Positions 1-8,729 of a stretch of 64,000 bases of DNA are shown one piece after another (position 1 is the first letter of the stretch; every line of letters starts with the position of its first letter). A program made the position numbers and the translations under genes. Source of the stretch: an uncultured Siphonobacter sp. (GTDB taxonomy: Bacteria; Bacteroidota; Bacteroidia; Cytophagales; Spirosomataceae); NCBI GenBank assembly GCA_913774715.1, contig CAJYHS010000141.1, positions 1 through 64,000 on the forward strand, read 5' to 3'. Below the pieces are notes generated by a model, which was not told the origin of the DNA, ran no database searches, and saw only the letters and a program-made list of their open reading frames with translations.

Positions 1-405
1 GTATCCGGAACAGCAGCTACTCACTACAAGAATGCAGTTTCTGCAGGCTTACAGTCTTTAGCTAAATTTGGTACAGCTACGGCGATTGATGCAGCTACAG
101 CAGATGCTTACGCCACGGCTCACCCGCTGGTAACGGCAACGGCTCTGAAGCAGATCAACGAGCAATACTGGGCAACCACCAGCATTCTCCAGAACTTCAT
201 TGAAGCCTGGAATAACTGGAGACGTTCAGGTTATCCTCAATTGACTCCTGTCAATTATACAGGTAATTTCTCTGGCGGTACTATTCCTCGCCGGGAGGTG
301 TATCCAACGGGAGAAGGAAGCTTGAATGCTGAAAATTACAAAATAGCTACCGGGCGTTTATCTGGCGGCGATACTTGGACCTCACGCGTGTGGTGGGATA
401 AGTAA
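1..405 (+). CDS. SusD/RagB-family outer-membrane lipoprotein, C-terminal fragment
   Basis: Frame 1 is open from the window edge to a TAA at 403-405, giving the last 134 residues of a protein whose start lies outside the window. The fragment resembles the C-terminus of SusD-like nutrient-binding lipoproteins: a helix with NEQYWATTSILQNFIEAWNNW, then R-R-S-G-Y-P, then a 'P-R-R-E-V-YPTGE' stretch and a tryptophan-rich end (TSRVWWDK). SusD proteins cap the SusC TonB-dependent transporter at the cell surface, so the SusC partner is expected just upstream. A strong hairpin terminator follows the stop. The family is fairly clear, but the substrate cannot be judged from this piece. Confidence 0.8.
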   Translation, partial: VSGTAATHYKNAVSAGLQSLAKFGTATAIDAATADAYATAHPLVTATALKQINEQYWATTSILQNFIEAWNNWRRSGYPQLTPVNYTGNFSGGTIPRREVYPTGEGSLNAENYKIATGRLSGGDTWTSRVWWDK

Positions 406-417
406 TAATTAATTGGA

Positions 418-448
418 GATAAAGGGGGCGTGCCCCCTTTATCTTTTT
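418..448 (+). terminator. Rho-independent terminator after the SusD-like gene
   Basis: An 11-bp stem (418-428 pairing with 433-443, GATAAAGGGGG with its complement) closes a 4-nt loop and is followed by five T residues. It starts 12 bp after the SusD stop codon. Confidence 0.85.
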
Positions 449-461
449 ATATTCAGGTGTT

Positions 462-488
462 AACTTCAACTAAACGTTGAAGTTTTTT
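462..488 (+). terminator. Second, tandem hairpin with T-tract
   Basis: AACTTCAAC at 462-470 pairs with GTTGAAGTT at 476-484 around a 5-nt loop, and the T-tract continues to 488. It lies only 13 bp after the first terminator and about 40 bp before the ATG of the VCBS-repeat gene. Confidence 0.7.
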
Positions 489-528
489 CGTTTCTACTCA
501 CCCCCTTACCTAAAACACAGTTCCACTC

Positions 529-3500
529 ATGATCCAAAAAGGTCTTTGGTATCTTTTGGTTGCTACACTTATCCCTTCGGTTTGCTGGGCTCAAAAGCCT
601 ATTTTCCAGTTACTTCCTCCCGACCGAACGGGCATTAGTTTTAAAAACGAAATAATAGAAACGGAAACCCGTAACATTATGGAGTATGAATACTTCTATA
701 GTGGCGGTGGCGTAGCCGTTGGGGACATTAATAATGATGGCCTGGATGATTTATTCTTTACCTCCAATCTTCAGGAGAACAAGCTTTATCTGAACCTTGG
801 TAACCTCAAGTTCAAGGACATTACCCTCCCTGCTGGCGTAGCGGGCCGGGCCGATGCCTGGAAAAGTGGCGTCAGCATGGCCGATGTTAACAACGACGGT
901 CTTCTGGACATTTTCGTGTGCTACATGGGCAAAGGCGATGCCGACAAACGCCGTAAACAGCTTTTCATCAATCAGGGAGATTTGACTTTCAAAGAGCAGG
1001 CGAAAGAATATGGGCTGGATGACCCCTCCTATAGTTTTCAGTCGGCCTTTTTTGATTACGACAATGACGGCGATCTCGATTTACTACTGCTGAATCACAG
1101 TGTAGGCAAATACGATAACCTTGAATTATATAAATACCGCAACGACATTGATGCTCTGGCGGGCAATAAGCTTTTCGAAAATCGGAATAATCACTTTGTA
1201 GAGGTCACCCAAAAAGCCGGTATTCATCAGCACACGCTAACCTACGGACTGGGCGTAGTCGTTACCGATCTTAACAAAGACGGCTGGCAGGATCTGTACG
1301 TAACGAATGACTATAATGAGCCAGACTACCTCTATCTCAATAATAAAAACGGCACATTCACGGAAGTAAGCAAAAAAGCCCTGCGACATATGTCTCAATT
1401 TTCGATGGGCCTCGACATCGCGGATTATAATAACGACGGCTGGTCGGACATCGTTTCGCTGGATATGTTACCCGAAGAAAACCGTCGCCAAAAGACTTTA
1501 CAGTTGCAGGAAAACTATGAGTCGTATGAATTAATGCTGAAGCAGGATTTACACAAGCAGTTCATGCGAAACATGCTTCAGCTCAATAACGGCGATGGTA
1601 CCTTCAGTGAAATTGCCCAAACAGCCGGCATTTCTAATACCGACTGGAGCTGGAGTCCATTAATGGCTGATTATGATAATGACGGGTACAAAGACCTTTT
1701 TGTATCAAATGGGTATCTGCGGGATTTCACAAATAAAGACTTTTTAAAGTATTGGGGGGATTACAAAATCCGCAAAGCGATGGATCGGGAGCCGATGCAG
1801 CTAATGGATCTGATCAAGGCCATTCCTTCCAGTCGCCTACCGAATTACGTTTTCAAGAACAATCACGACCTGACCTTTACCAACAAGCAGATGGAATGGG
1901 GATTAACCAATCCCTGCGTGTCCAACGGAGCCGTATATGCCGATCTTGACAATGATGGAGATCTGGAATTAGTGGTCAATAACATCAACGAACCTGCTTC
2001 GATTTACCAGAATCTAAGCCGGGAAAATCACGCCAGCAATTACCTGCAATTTAAACTTCAGACTTCCAAAGGAAATAGAAATGCACTCGGTGCCAAGGTA
2101 ACAATTTATACCAAAGGGAATTTACAATACCAGGAGTTGATGCCCGTGCGGGGTTACCTTTCCTCCCAGCCACTTCTTCTGCATTTTGGTTTAGGTTCAT
2201 ACGCGAGCGTAGATTCCGTTCAAATCATCTGGCCTGATTTATCGCTTGAAGTACTTAAAAACGTAAAGGGCAATCAACGGCTGGTTCTGGACCAAAAGAA
2301 CACCAGGCCCTGGACTGCCTCAGTAACGAAGAAGCCGGTTTTATTCGAAAAAGTGAAGCCCCTCATCAATCATGTGCATCAGGGATATTCGGAGAATGAC
2401 TTCAAGCGTCAGCCCCTGATGCTGTCCATGTATTCTCAATCCGGCCCCGTGTTAGCCAAGGGCGATGTTAATAAAGACGGTCTGGATGATTTGTTCATCA
2501 GTGGTGATCAGAGTAATACCGGAAAAATTCTGATTCAGCAGAAAGACGGCAGTTTCAAAGCTATCGAAAATCTAGTAATTGGTGACGAGAATATTTCCGC
2601 CGCCGCCGCTGCGGTCTTTTTTGATGCCAATGGTGATGGTTACGATGACTTGTACGTGGCTATGGGTGGCTATTCACTGTTTGAGCCGAATACAGCTTCC
2701 CTACAGGATCTTTTGTATATAAATGATGGCAAAGGTAACCTGATTCTTGCTCCGCTACCCAGCGTGAATGCCAGCAGTAAATCATGCGTTCGCGTGGCTG
2801 ATTACGACCTGGATGGCGATCTTGATCTCTTTGTAGGCGGAAGGGTCATTCCCGGAAAATTTCCCCTAAGTCCTTCATCGTATTTGCTGGAAAACAACGG
2901 CAAGGGCGAGTTTACGGCCCATCGCTTTCCCATTAATGGCATGATAACAGATGCTCAGTGGGAAGATTTGGATCAGGACGGACGCAAGGACCTGATTATT
3001 TGCGGAGAATTTATGCCCATTAAGGTTTTCAAAAATACGCCTGAAGGCTTCGCAGATCAGAGCAGTCAGTATTTTTCGCAGGAAGAAAATGGCTTCTGGT
3101 CTTCACTGCTGGTTACTGATCTGGATAATGACGGTGTGAAAGAGATCATTGCCGGAAACCTGGGTACAAATTCTCAGATTAAAGTATCACCCGAACAGCC
3201 CGGTGAATTATACTATGCCGACTTTGACAAAAACGGCTCGATTGATCCGATTTTCTGTTTTTATATGCAGAATAAATCGTATCCCTTCGTAAGCCGGGAT
3301 GAGTTAAATGATCAGATTTTCCCCATGCGTCGGAAGTTCATTTCCTACAAAGATTACTCGGAAGCTACCATTGAGCGTATTCTTACGCCCGAACAACTCA
3401 GCTCGGCTCTTAAGTGGACAGTTACCGAGGCTCGTAGCGTTCTGTTCCGCCGAGATCAGGGTAAGTTCAAAAAAGAGATTTTACCCATTCAGTCGCAGTT

Positions 3501-3789
3501 CGCTCCCATTACCCAGATTCTCTCCGGAGACTTCAGCCAACACCATCAAACCGACCTATTACTTCTGGGTAACAAATCGTTCAATCGCCTTAAGCTGGGT
3601 ACCATGGATGCTAATTATGGCTGTCTGCTGAAAGCGAAGGGTTTAGGTTTTGAATACATTAATCAGGGGGAATCCGGTTTATCTGTTGATGGAGACGTAA
3701 AGTCTGCCTTACAGCTACGGGTTAATAATCAGAACTATCTAGTCATCGGGGCCTTTGACCAGCCTCTGCAATTCTACCATTTGAAATGA
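529..3789 (+). CDS. Secreted VCBS/FG-GAP-repeat protein with ASPIC/UnbV domain
   Basis: This 1086-residue protein starts with a clear signal peptide ending ...VCWAQ. It then carries two blocks of calcium-binding-type repeats of the form D-x-N-x-DG-x-x-D. The first block includes DINNDGLDD, DVNNDGLLD, DYDNDGDLD, DLNKDGWQD and DYNNDGWSD. The second, from about residue 645, includes DVNKDGLDD, DANGDGYDD and DYDLDGDLD. Between them, around residues 510-585, is the ASPIC/UnbV module (RNALGAKVTIYTKG...). Such proteins are probably beta-propellers exposed at the surface of Bacteroidota, commonly encoded beside SusC/SusD pairs. The stop overlaps the next start as ATGA, indicating translational coupling with the haloperoxidase gene. 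The domain assignment is secure, but the biological role is not known. Confidence 0.9.
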   Translation: MIQKGLWYLLVATLIPSVCWAQKPIFQLLPPDRTGISFKNEIIETETRNIMEYEYFYSGGGVAVGDINNDGLDDLFFTSNLQENKLYLNLGNLKFKDITLPAGVAGRADAWKSGVSMADVNNDGLLDIFVCYMGKGDADKRRKQLFINQGDLTFKEQAKEYGLDDPSYSFQSAFFDYDNDGDLDLLLLNHSVGKYDNLELYKYRNDIDALAGNKLFENRNNHFVEVTQKAGIHQHTLTYGLGVVVTDLNKDGWQDLYVTNDYNEPDYLYLNNKNGTFTEVSKKALRHMSQFSMGLDIADYNNDGWSDIVSLDMLPEENRRQKTLQLQENYESYELMLKQDLHKQFMRNMLQLNNGDGTFSEIAQTAGISNTDWSWSPLMADYDNDGYKDLFVSNGYLRDFTNKDFLKYWGDYKIRKAMDREPMQLMDLIKAIPSSRLPNYVFKNNHDLTFTNKQMEWGLTNPCVSNGAVYADLDNDGDLELVVNNINEPASIYQNLSRENHASNYLQFKLQTSKGNRNALGAKVTIYTKGNLQYQELMPVRGYLSSQPLLLHFGLGSYASVDSVQIIWPDLSLEVLKNVKGNQRLVLDQKNTRPWTASVTKKPVLFEKVKPLINHVHQGYSENDFKRQPLMLSMYSQSGPVLAKGDVNKDGLDDLFISGDQSNTGKILIQQKDGSFKAIENLVIGDENISAAAAAVFFDANGDGYDDLYVAMGGYSLFEPNTASLQDLLYINDGKGNLILAPLPSVNASSKSCVRVADYDLDGDLDLFVGGRVIPGKFPLSPSSYLLENNGKGEFTAHRFPINGMITDAQWEDLDQDGRKDLIICGEFMPIKVFKNTPEGFADQSSQYFSQEENGFWSSLLVTDLDNDGVKEIIAGNLGTNSQIKVSPEQPGELYYADFDKNGSIDPIFCFYMQNKSYPFVSRDELNDQIFPMRRKFISYKDYSEATIERILTPEQLSSALKWTVTEARSVLFRRDQGKFKKEILPIQSQFAPITQILSGDFSQHHQTDLLLLGNKSFNRLKLGTMDANYGCLLKAKGLGFEYINQGESGLSVDGDVKSALQLRVNNQNYLVIGAFDQPLQFYHLK

Positions 3790-5087
3790 AACGTTTTCTC
3801 TTACTTTTCTTCAGTACGCTTTCCGTTACCTGGGCTCAAAAGCCTACGCCTACGCAGCATCTTCAGCCTTCGGTATTTGCCGTGACGATGGTCATGATTC
3901 ACGATGTAGTAAACCCTCCGGCGGCGGCTCGTTTTTATTCCTACTGCTTGATGGGTGCTCAGGAGTTTGTTGCGGGTCAGGACAGAAAAATCCCCTCTCC
4001 TACCCTGATGGCAAAGGATTTCAAAAAGCCCGATTTGAGTTCCGTGAAATCCTACGATTATGCAATGGCGGCTACGTATTGCATTCTGGAAACGGGCCGG
4101 CTGATTCTGCCTTCGGGTTACATGCTGGAAGAAGACGAGAAGAAATTAGTAGACGCCTGGAAACAGGAAGGCAAGAGTCAGGTCATGATTAATGAGGCCA
4201 TTACGGCAGCTCAGATCATGGCTAAACATGTCATTGCTTATTCCACTACGGATCAATACGGTAAGCTCAGTACTCGCCTGCGGTATCGGCCCATCAAAGG
4301 AGATGGGTACTGGTATCCGACTCCGCCGGGGTATATGGAAGCCATAGAGCCTCACTGGAAGACTATTCGGCCCTTTATGCTGGATACCTGTAGTCAGTTT
4401 ACACCCAAACGTCCGGTTACTTTCAGCCGGGATTCTACCAGTGATTTTTATAAAATTGCCTATGAAGTATACCAAGAAGGCAAAGATTTAAGTCCGGAAC
4501 ACCGAGCCATTGCTTCTTATTGGGACTGTAACCCTTTTGCCATTAATACTTCCGGTCACATGATGATTGGTTTCAAGAAAATCAGTCCTGGTGGCCACTG
4601 GATGAACATTACCAGCATTGCTACCAGTAAAGCGAAAGTAAGCTTTAATCGTTCGGTTCTGATTTTAGCCACTACAGCCATGACGCTCCATGATTCCTTT
4701 ATCAGCTGCTGGGATGAAAAATACCGTAGTAACCGGATTCGTCCGGAAACTTATATTCAGCAACGTATCGATAAAACCTGGCAACCTTTATTACAAACCC
4801 CTCCATTTCCGGAATACACCAGCGGTCACAGTGTGGTTTCATCCGCTGTAGCGGAAGTGTTGACCTTTTTCATGGGAGATAATTTTGCCTTTACGGATAA
4901 TACGGAAGTCATTTTCGATCTACCTACCCGTAATTTCAAGTCCTTCCGGCAAGCCGCTGAAGAAGCCGCTGTTTCTCGCCTATACGGAGGAATTCATTAC
5001 CGTGATTCCATTGAATATGGTCAGGAACAAGGCCGAAATATTGGTAATTATGTCGTCGCCCGTGTAAAAAAAGCTGGGTATAAGTAA
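3786..5087 (+). CDS. Vanadium-dependent haloperoxidase / PAP2-family exported enzyme
   Basis: This 433-residue protein has a signal peptide (MKRFLLLFFSTLSVTWAQ) and the C-terminal motifs of the PAP2/vanadium-haloperoxidase fold: EYTSGHSVVSS near residue 345 and SRLYGGIHYRDS near 400. In the family these supply the histidines and arginine that bind vanadate or phosphate. An upstream R-P-E-T-Y motif (IRPETYIQQ) matches the first part of the anion-binding site. It is translationally coupled to the VCBS gene by a 4-nt overlap. The fold does not distinguish a haloperoxidase from an acid phosphatase. The family label is firm, but the substrate is unknown. Confidence 0.88.
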   Translation: MKRFLLLFFSTLSVTWAQKPTPTQHLQPSVFAVTMVMIHDVVNPPAAARFYSYCLMGAQEFVAGQDRKIPSPTLMAKDFKKPDLSSVKSYDYAMAATYCILETGRLILPSGYMLEEDEKKLVDAWKQEGKSQVMINEAITAAQIMAKHVIAYSTTDQYGKLSTRLRYRPIKGDGYWYPTPPGYMEAIEPHWKTIRPFMLDTCSQFTPKRPVTFSRDSTSDFYKIAYEVYQEGKDLSPEHRAIASYWDCNPFAINTSGHMMIGFKKISPGGHWMNITSIATSKAKVSFNRSVLILATTAMTLHDSFISCWDEKYRSNRIRPETYIQQRIDKTWQPLLQTPPFPEYTSGHSVVSSAVAEVLTFFMGDNFAFTDNTEVIFDLPTRNFKSFRQAAEEAAVSRLYGGIHYRDSIEYGQEQGRNIGNYVVARVKKAGYK

Positions 5088-5192
5088 GTATTCTTTAGTA
5101 AAGTAGATATAATCAATAGAAGAATAAGGCATTCCGACCAGCAAAGCATTACTTTGCCCCGATGTAATTCGTTAGACTATCATTTGTCTGTT

Positions 5193-6068
5193 ATGGCTCT
5201 ACTTCTCGATTTTATAGGTAATACGCCGCTGGTTGAAATTACCCGGCTGCACGATAACCCGAAGGTTAAAATTTTCGGTAAACTGGAAGGGCACAATCCC
5301 GGTGGTAGCGTGAAAGATCGTCCGGCCCTGAACATGATCCGTAGTGCTCTGGAGCGGGGAGAAATCAAAGAGAACGTCACTCTCATTGAAGCTACCAGTG
5401 GAAATACCGGCATTGCTCTGGCCATGATTGCCCGACTCTATAACCTGGCCATTGAACTGGTCATGCCGCAGAATTCAACGCGGGAGCGGGTGTTAACCAT
5501 GGAGGCGTTCGGAGCGAAAGTGACCTTACTGGAAAGTATCGAAGCCTGCCGGGATTACGCCCAGGAAAAAGCAGACCGGGGCACGCACTTTCAGCTCAAT
5601 CAGTTTGCAAACCCTGATAATTATCTGGCTCATTACAAATCTACAGGACCGGAAATCTGGCGGGATACGGAAGGTAAGATTACCCACTTTGTTAGTTCAA
5701 TGGGTACTACCGGAACCATCATGGGTAACTCGCTATACCTAAAAGAAAAGAATCCCGCTATTCAGATTGTAGGTTGTCAGCCGACGGAAGGTTCTTCCAT
5801 CCCCGGTATTCGCCGCTGGCCGAAGGAGTACTTACCCAAAATCTTCGATCCCAGCCGGATAGATCGAGTCATGGATGTGGCCGAAGCCGATGCCATTGCC
5901 ATGACCCGTAAACTGGCTCAAGTAGAAGGAATATTCGGTGGCATGAGTTCGGGTGGTTGCGTTTCGGCAGCCCTTCAACTCGCTAAAGAAATGGAAGAAG
6001 GTGTTATTGTCTGCATCATCTGTGATAAAGGAGATCGGTATCTATCGAGTAACCTCTTCGGAGAATAA
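5193..6068 (+). CDS. cysM: Cysteine synthase B (O-acetylserine sulfhydrylase, CysM type)
   Basis: A PLP-dependent enzyme that makes L-cysteine from O-acetylserine and sulfide (or thiosulfate). From the ATG at 5193 it has 291 residues, normal for CysM. It begins LDFIGNTPLVEI, has the PLP lysine K41 in GGSVKDRPA, the substrate loop EATSGNTGIALA, and the phosphate-binding SSMGTTGTIMG. The frame is open back to a TTG at 5154, but the family N-terminus and the ATG favour 5193. A TACTTTG sequence at about 5150-5156 resembles the end of a Bacteroidota -7 box. CysM and CysK are difficult to separate from sequence alone. The short C-terminus and the QPTEGSSIPGIRRWP loop favour CysM. Confidence 0.9.
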   Translation: MALLLDFIGNTPLVEITRLHDNPKVKIFGKLEGHNPGGSVKDRPALNMIRSALERGEIKENVTLIEATSGNTGIALAMIARLYNLAIELVMPQNSTRERVLTMEAFGAKVTLLESIEACRDYAQEKADRGTHFQLNQFANPDNYLAHYKSTGPEIWRDTEGKITHFVSSMGTTGTIMGNSLYLKEKNPAIQIVGCQPTEGSSIPGIRRWPKEYLPKIFDPSRIDRVMDVAEADAIAMTRKLAQVEGIFGGMSSGGCVSAALQLAKEMEEGVIVCIICDKGDRYLSSNLFGE

Positions 6069-6071
6069 ACG

Positions 6072-6106
6072 AAAAGCCCTGGAAAGTACTTTCCAGGGCT
6101 TTTTTA
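6072..6106. terminator. Bidirectional terminator between cysM and the DUF5606 gene
   Basis: A perfect palindrome (AAGCCCTGGAAAGT and its complement, 6074-6101) is flanked by A-rich and T-rich tracts, so it can serve both convergent genes. Confidence 0.85.
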
Positions 6107-6122
6107 CAAAGATTTTCACAGC

Positions 6123-6560
6123 TTAAGCTGCGGTTTCTTCTTCTGAGCTTTCTTCTGTTGTTTCAAACGCTTCAGGCAGGTATTGAGACAACAAGTTATA
6201 CCAGGAAATCATTTTACGGATGTCTGAAGCATATACTTTCTCACGATCAAATTCAGGGAAAACTTCGCCTAAAAACTCACGTAAATCTGCTTCACTGGCA
6301 TTTTTAGTATCTACTTCTACTTTCTCGCCGTGCTTTTCACGAATGGCAGCAAAAATATCGGGAAGGGGTTTGGAGCCTTCTTCGTTGTCAGAATAAACGG
6401 AGATTTCTTTCAATACAGAAACGCGAGCATTGGCTCCCACTACCGTACGACCTTTTTTCTCATCAATAGTCTCCACAATCACTCCCGTACGGGTTGGCTT
6501 CAGGATTCGGTACAAACCGGGTTTTCCGGAAATGTGGGCGATTTCTTTTAACAATTCCAT
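6123..6560 (-). CDS. DUF5606 family protein
   Basis: A cytoplasmic 145-residue protein that matches the DUF5606 family, which is conserved in Bacteroidota. The N-terminus (LKEIAHISGKPGLYRIL) and the following ETIDEKKGRTVVGANARVSVL segment suggest a small beta-barrel or SH3-like fold. A helical half (DIRKMISWYNLLSQYLPEAF) and an acidic tail (ESSEEETAA) follow. No catalytic motif is visible. It stands alone between a bidirectional terminator and a roughly 160-bp gap before engB. The family is recognised from sequence memory and the function is unknown. Confidence 0.8.
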   Translation of the reverse strand: MELLKEIAHISGKPGLYRILKPTRTGVIVETIDEKKGRTVVGANARVSVLKEISVYSDNEEGSKPLPDIFAAIREKHGEKVEVDTKNASEADLREFLGEVFPEFDREKVYASDIRKMISWYNLLSQYLPEAFETTEESSEEETAA

Positions 6561-6724
6561 GTAATCAAATTTGTTGTGGCAAATAAGCGTTGTTAAGCTT
6601 AGGTTTGACTTTTCAGTTATCTATCTGATTATCAATAGACTACTTTAGTCAAATTAATTTCTTTTCTATCGGAATAGAAGGTTTTTCGGTAACCGAACCA
6701 CAAAAGTAGCCAATCCGCAGTCTA

Positions 6725-7336
6725 TTACCGCCGGGCACCCTGAAAATCCGCATTCAATTCTCCGATAGCCTCCGCAATTTCATCACGTCCTAAACCGTCA
6801 ACGGAAGAGGTGACAAAGTATTTCGGAACAGCTGTAAAAAATTGAAGGAAGCCTTCTTTATACTTTTTCACTTTCTGTTCCAGCTGACTTTTGGATAATT
6901 TATCGGCCTTGGTAAATACGATATAAAATGGTACTTCTGCCTCAGTCAACTGCGACATGAACTCCAGGTCAATCGACATAGGATCATGCCGGACGTCCAC
7001 CAGGACGAATGTACAAACGAGGTTTGGACGATTTTGCAGATACCCAAAGATCATGGGCTCAAACTTTTCCCGTTCGCTCTTACTGATTTTTGCGTAACCA
7101 TATCCAGGTAAATCGACCAGATACCAGGTATTATCCACTGAAAAGTGATTAATTAACTGGGTTTTACCGGGCGTTTGCGAAGTCTTAGCCAGATCTTTCC
7201 GACGTACCAGTGAGTTAATCAACGAAGACTTACCCACGTTCGAGCGGCCAATAAAGGCATACTCCGGCCGATCTGGAGCGGGACATTTCTCCCAATCTGT
7301 ATTACTCACCACAAAAGCGGCTTCTTTAATCTTCAT
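6725..7336 (-). CDS. engB: Ribosome-biogenesis GTPase EngB (YsxC/YihA)
   Basis: This 203-residue protein is a TrmE-Era-EngA-EngB-type GTPase needed for assembly of the large ribosomal subunit. The G1 P-loop is GRSNVGKSS at residues 30-38, followed by the G2-region threonines in KTSQTPGKTQ. G3 is DLPGYGYAKIS and G4 is TKADK. The G5 region is the TSSVDGLG segment near the C-terminus. Length and the start MKIKEAAFVVSNTDWEKCP match other Bacteroidota EngB proteins. The gene is transcribed away from hemE, with an inverted-repeat element in the shared upstream region. Confidence 0.93.
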   Translation of the reverse strand: MKIKEAAFVVSNTDWEKCPAPDRPEYAFIGRSNVGKSSLINSLVRRKDLAKTSQTPGKTQLINHFSVDNTWYLVDLPGYGYAKISKSEREKFEPMIFGYLQNRPNLVCTFVLVDVRHDPMSIDLEFMSQLTEAEVPFYIVFTKADKLSKSQLEQKVKKYKEGFLQFFTAVPKYFVTSSVDGLGRDEIAEAIGELNADFQGARR

Positions 7337-7373
7337 GCTTTCAATATTTGTTGCAAAGGTAAGGTTCCGCTGG

Positions 7374-7592
7374 CAGTTTTCCGTTTTCTGTTTTCAGTTG
7401 GGTGTGAGTTGTTTCCATTTAAAGTTTGAAAGTCAGAAGCTATCATGCCGCGAAGTACATTCTGGAAAGAGTTTATAGCTAAAAAATTATTCTCCTACAC
7501 CGCGACTGGCGTCCTTATCCATCACTATGATTAGCAAGGCTGGCTTTATAGCTTTGGGTCTGTTCCAACTGAAAACTGAAAACTGAAAACTG
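7374..7592. repeat. Intergenic inverted-repeat element with CTGAAAA-type arms
   Basis: The left arm at 7374-7401 and the right arm at 7565-7592 are inverted copies matching at 26 of 28 positions. The right arm is built from four tandem CTGAAAA units. The arms enclose about 163 bp. A second intergenic pair with the same CTGAAAA wording occurs at 43985-44096, so this looks like a dispersed non-coding repeat family. No transposase is present. Confidence 0.55.
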
Positions 7593-7611
7593 AAAACTCT
7601 CAACTCAGTCG

Positions 7612-7619
7612 TACCTTTG
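7612..7619 (+). promoter_or_regulatory. Bacteroidota -7 box (TACCTTTG) at hemE
   Basis: TACCTTTG fits the TAnnTTTG consensus for the primary Bacteroidota sigma factor and ends 4 nt before the hemE ATG. No clear TTTG -33 element is seen at the usual spacing. Confidence 0.4.
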
Positions 7620-7623
7620 GATC

Positions 7624-8655
7624 ATGGAAATTCTTCAGAACGATTTGTTTTTACGAGCGGCTCGCGGCGAACAGGTAGAACGCGTGCCCGTTTGGATGAT
7701 GCGACAGGCCGGGCGTATCCTGGCTGAATACCGTGAAGTTCGGGCTAAGGCCGGTAGCTTCATAAATCTTTGCACAACGCCTGAACTGGCAGCCGAAGTA
7801 ACCATCCAGCCCGTCGACTTACTGGGTGTCGATGCCGCTATTATCTTTTCTGATATTCTGGTCGTGCCCGAAGCTATGGGCTTACCTTACGAGATGATCG
7901 AAGCTCGGGGACCCGTGTTTCCAACTACGGTTAAGACCCTACAGGATGTTGACCATCTAAAAGTAGTCGATCCTGAAGTAGAATTGAAGTATGTACTGGA
8001 CGCTATTCGTATTACGAAAAAAGAATTAAACGGCCGCGTCCCTCTCATCGGCTTTGCGGGTGCTCCCTTCACTATTCTTTGTTACATGATTGAAGGAAAA
8101 GGTTCGAAAACCTTTTCTGTAGCAAAAAAATACCTTTATGCGGAGCCAGAATTATCCCATAAACTGCTGCAAAAAATTACGGATAGCACCATTGCTTACC
8201 TCAAAGCTCAGGTAGCCGCGGGTGCCAATCTGGTGCAGTTATTTGATTCCTGGGCGGGCATTCTTTCGCCTCAGCAATACCGTGAGTTTTCTCTACCTTA
8301 TATCTCTCAGATCTGTGATGCCTTGCAGGCACTGACTCCTGTTACCGTTTTTGCCAAAGGAGCTTTCTTTGCTCGCCGGGAAATGAATGAGCTGAATTGT
8401 TCAGTAGTAGGGCTTGACTGGAATATGGATATTGCCGAAAGCCGTGACATGATCCCGTCTAAAGTATTACAGGGTAACTTGGATCCCTGCGTACTATACG
8501 GCAGCTTTTCTGAGATTAAGAAACAAACGCAGGAAATGCTTCGCCAGTTTGGCGGACAAAAGCACATTGCCAATCTCGGACACGGGGTATATCCGGATAC
8601 CGACCCTGACAAAGTGCGTTGCTTTATCGATACCGTGAAAGAATACCAATTTTAA
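7624..8655 (+). CDS. hemE: Uroporphyrinogen III decarboxylase
   Basis: A heme-pathway enzyme that decarboxylates the four acetate side chains of uroporphyrinogen III to give coproporphyrinogen III. Its 343 residues are the usual length. The hallmark N-terminal motif [16 protein letters not shown] carries the conserved arginines. The second signature, [14 protein letters not shown], contains the catalytic aspartate. [16 protein letters not shown] and the C-terminal [12 protein letters not shown] also match the family. It stands as a single transcription unit between its own promoter-like box and a bidirectional terminator. A second heme-related gene, hemW, is found far away at 44108. Confidence 0.95.
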   Translation: MEILQNDLFLRAARGEQVERVPVWMMRQAGRILAEYREVRAKAGSFINLCTTPELAAEVTIQPVDLLGVDAAIIFSDILVVPEAMGLPYEMIEARGPVFPTTVKTLQDVDHLKVVDPEVELKYVLDAIRITKKELNGRVPLIGFAGAPFTILCYMIEGKGSKTFSVAKKYLYAEPELSHKLLQKITDSTIAYLKAQVAAGANLVQLFDSWAGILSPQQYREFSLPYISQICDALQALTPVTVFAKGAFFARREMNELNCSVVGLDWNMDIAESRDMIPSKVLQGNLDPCVLYGSFSEIKKQTQEMLRQFGGQKHIANLGHGVYPDTDPDKVRCFIDTVKEYQF

Positions 8656-8657
8656 AT

Positions 8658-8717
8658 AAAAAAGGAGTGAATGATAGAATGTAGTAAGCACTAATTCCAG
8701 CATTCACTCCTTTTTTT
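8658..8717. terminator. Bidirectional terminator between hemE and hldA
   Basis: AAAAAAGGAGTGAATG (8658-8673) pairs with CATTCACTCCTTTTTT (8701-8716), giving A and T tracts on both sides of a long-looped stem. Confidence 0.8.
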
Positions 8718-8729
8718 AACATTGAAACC

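Noticed and set aside
1752-1949. 65-codon plus-strand open frame inside the VCBS-repeat gene
   Set aside because: It lies entirely within a confident 1086-residue gene in another frame and its product has no protein-like features.
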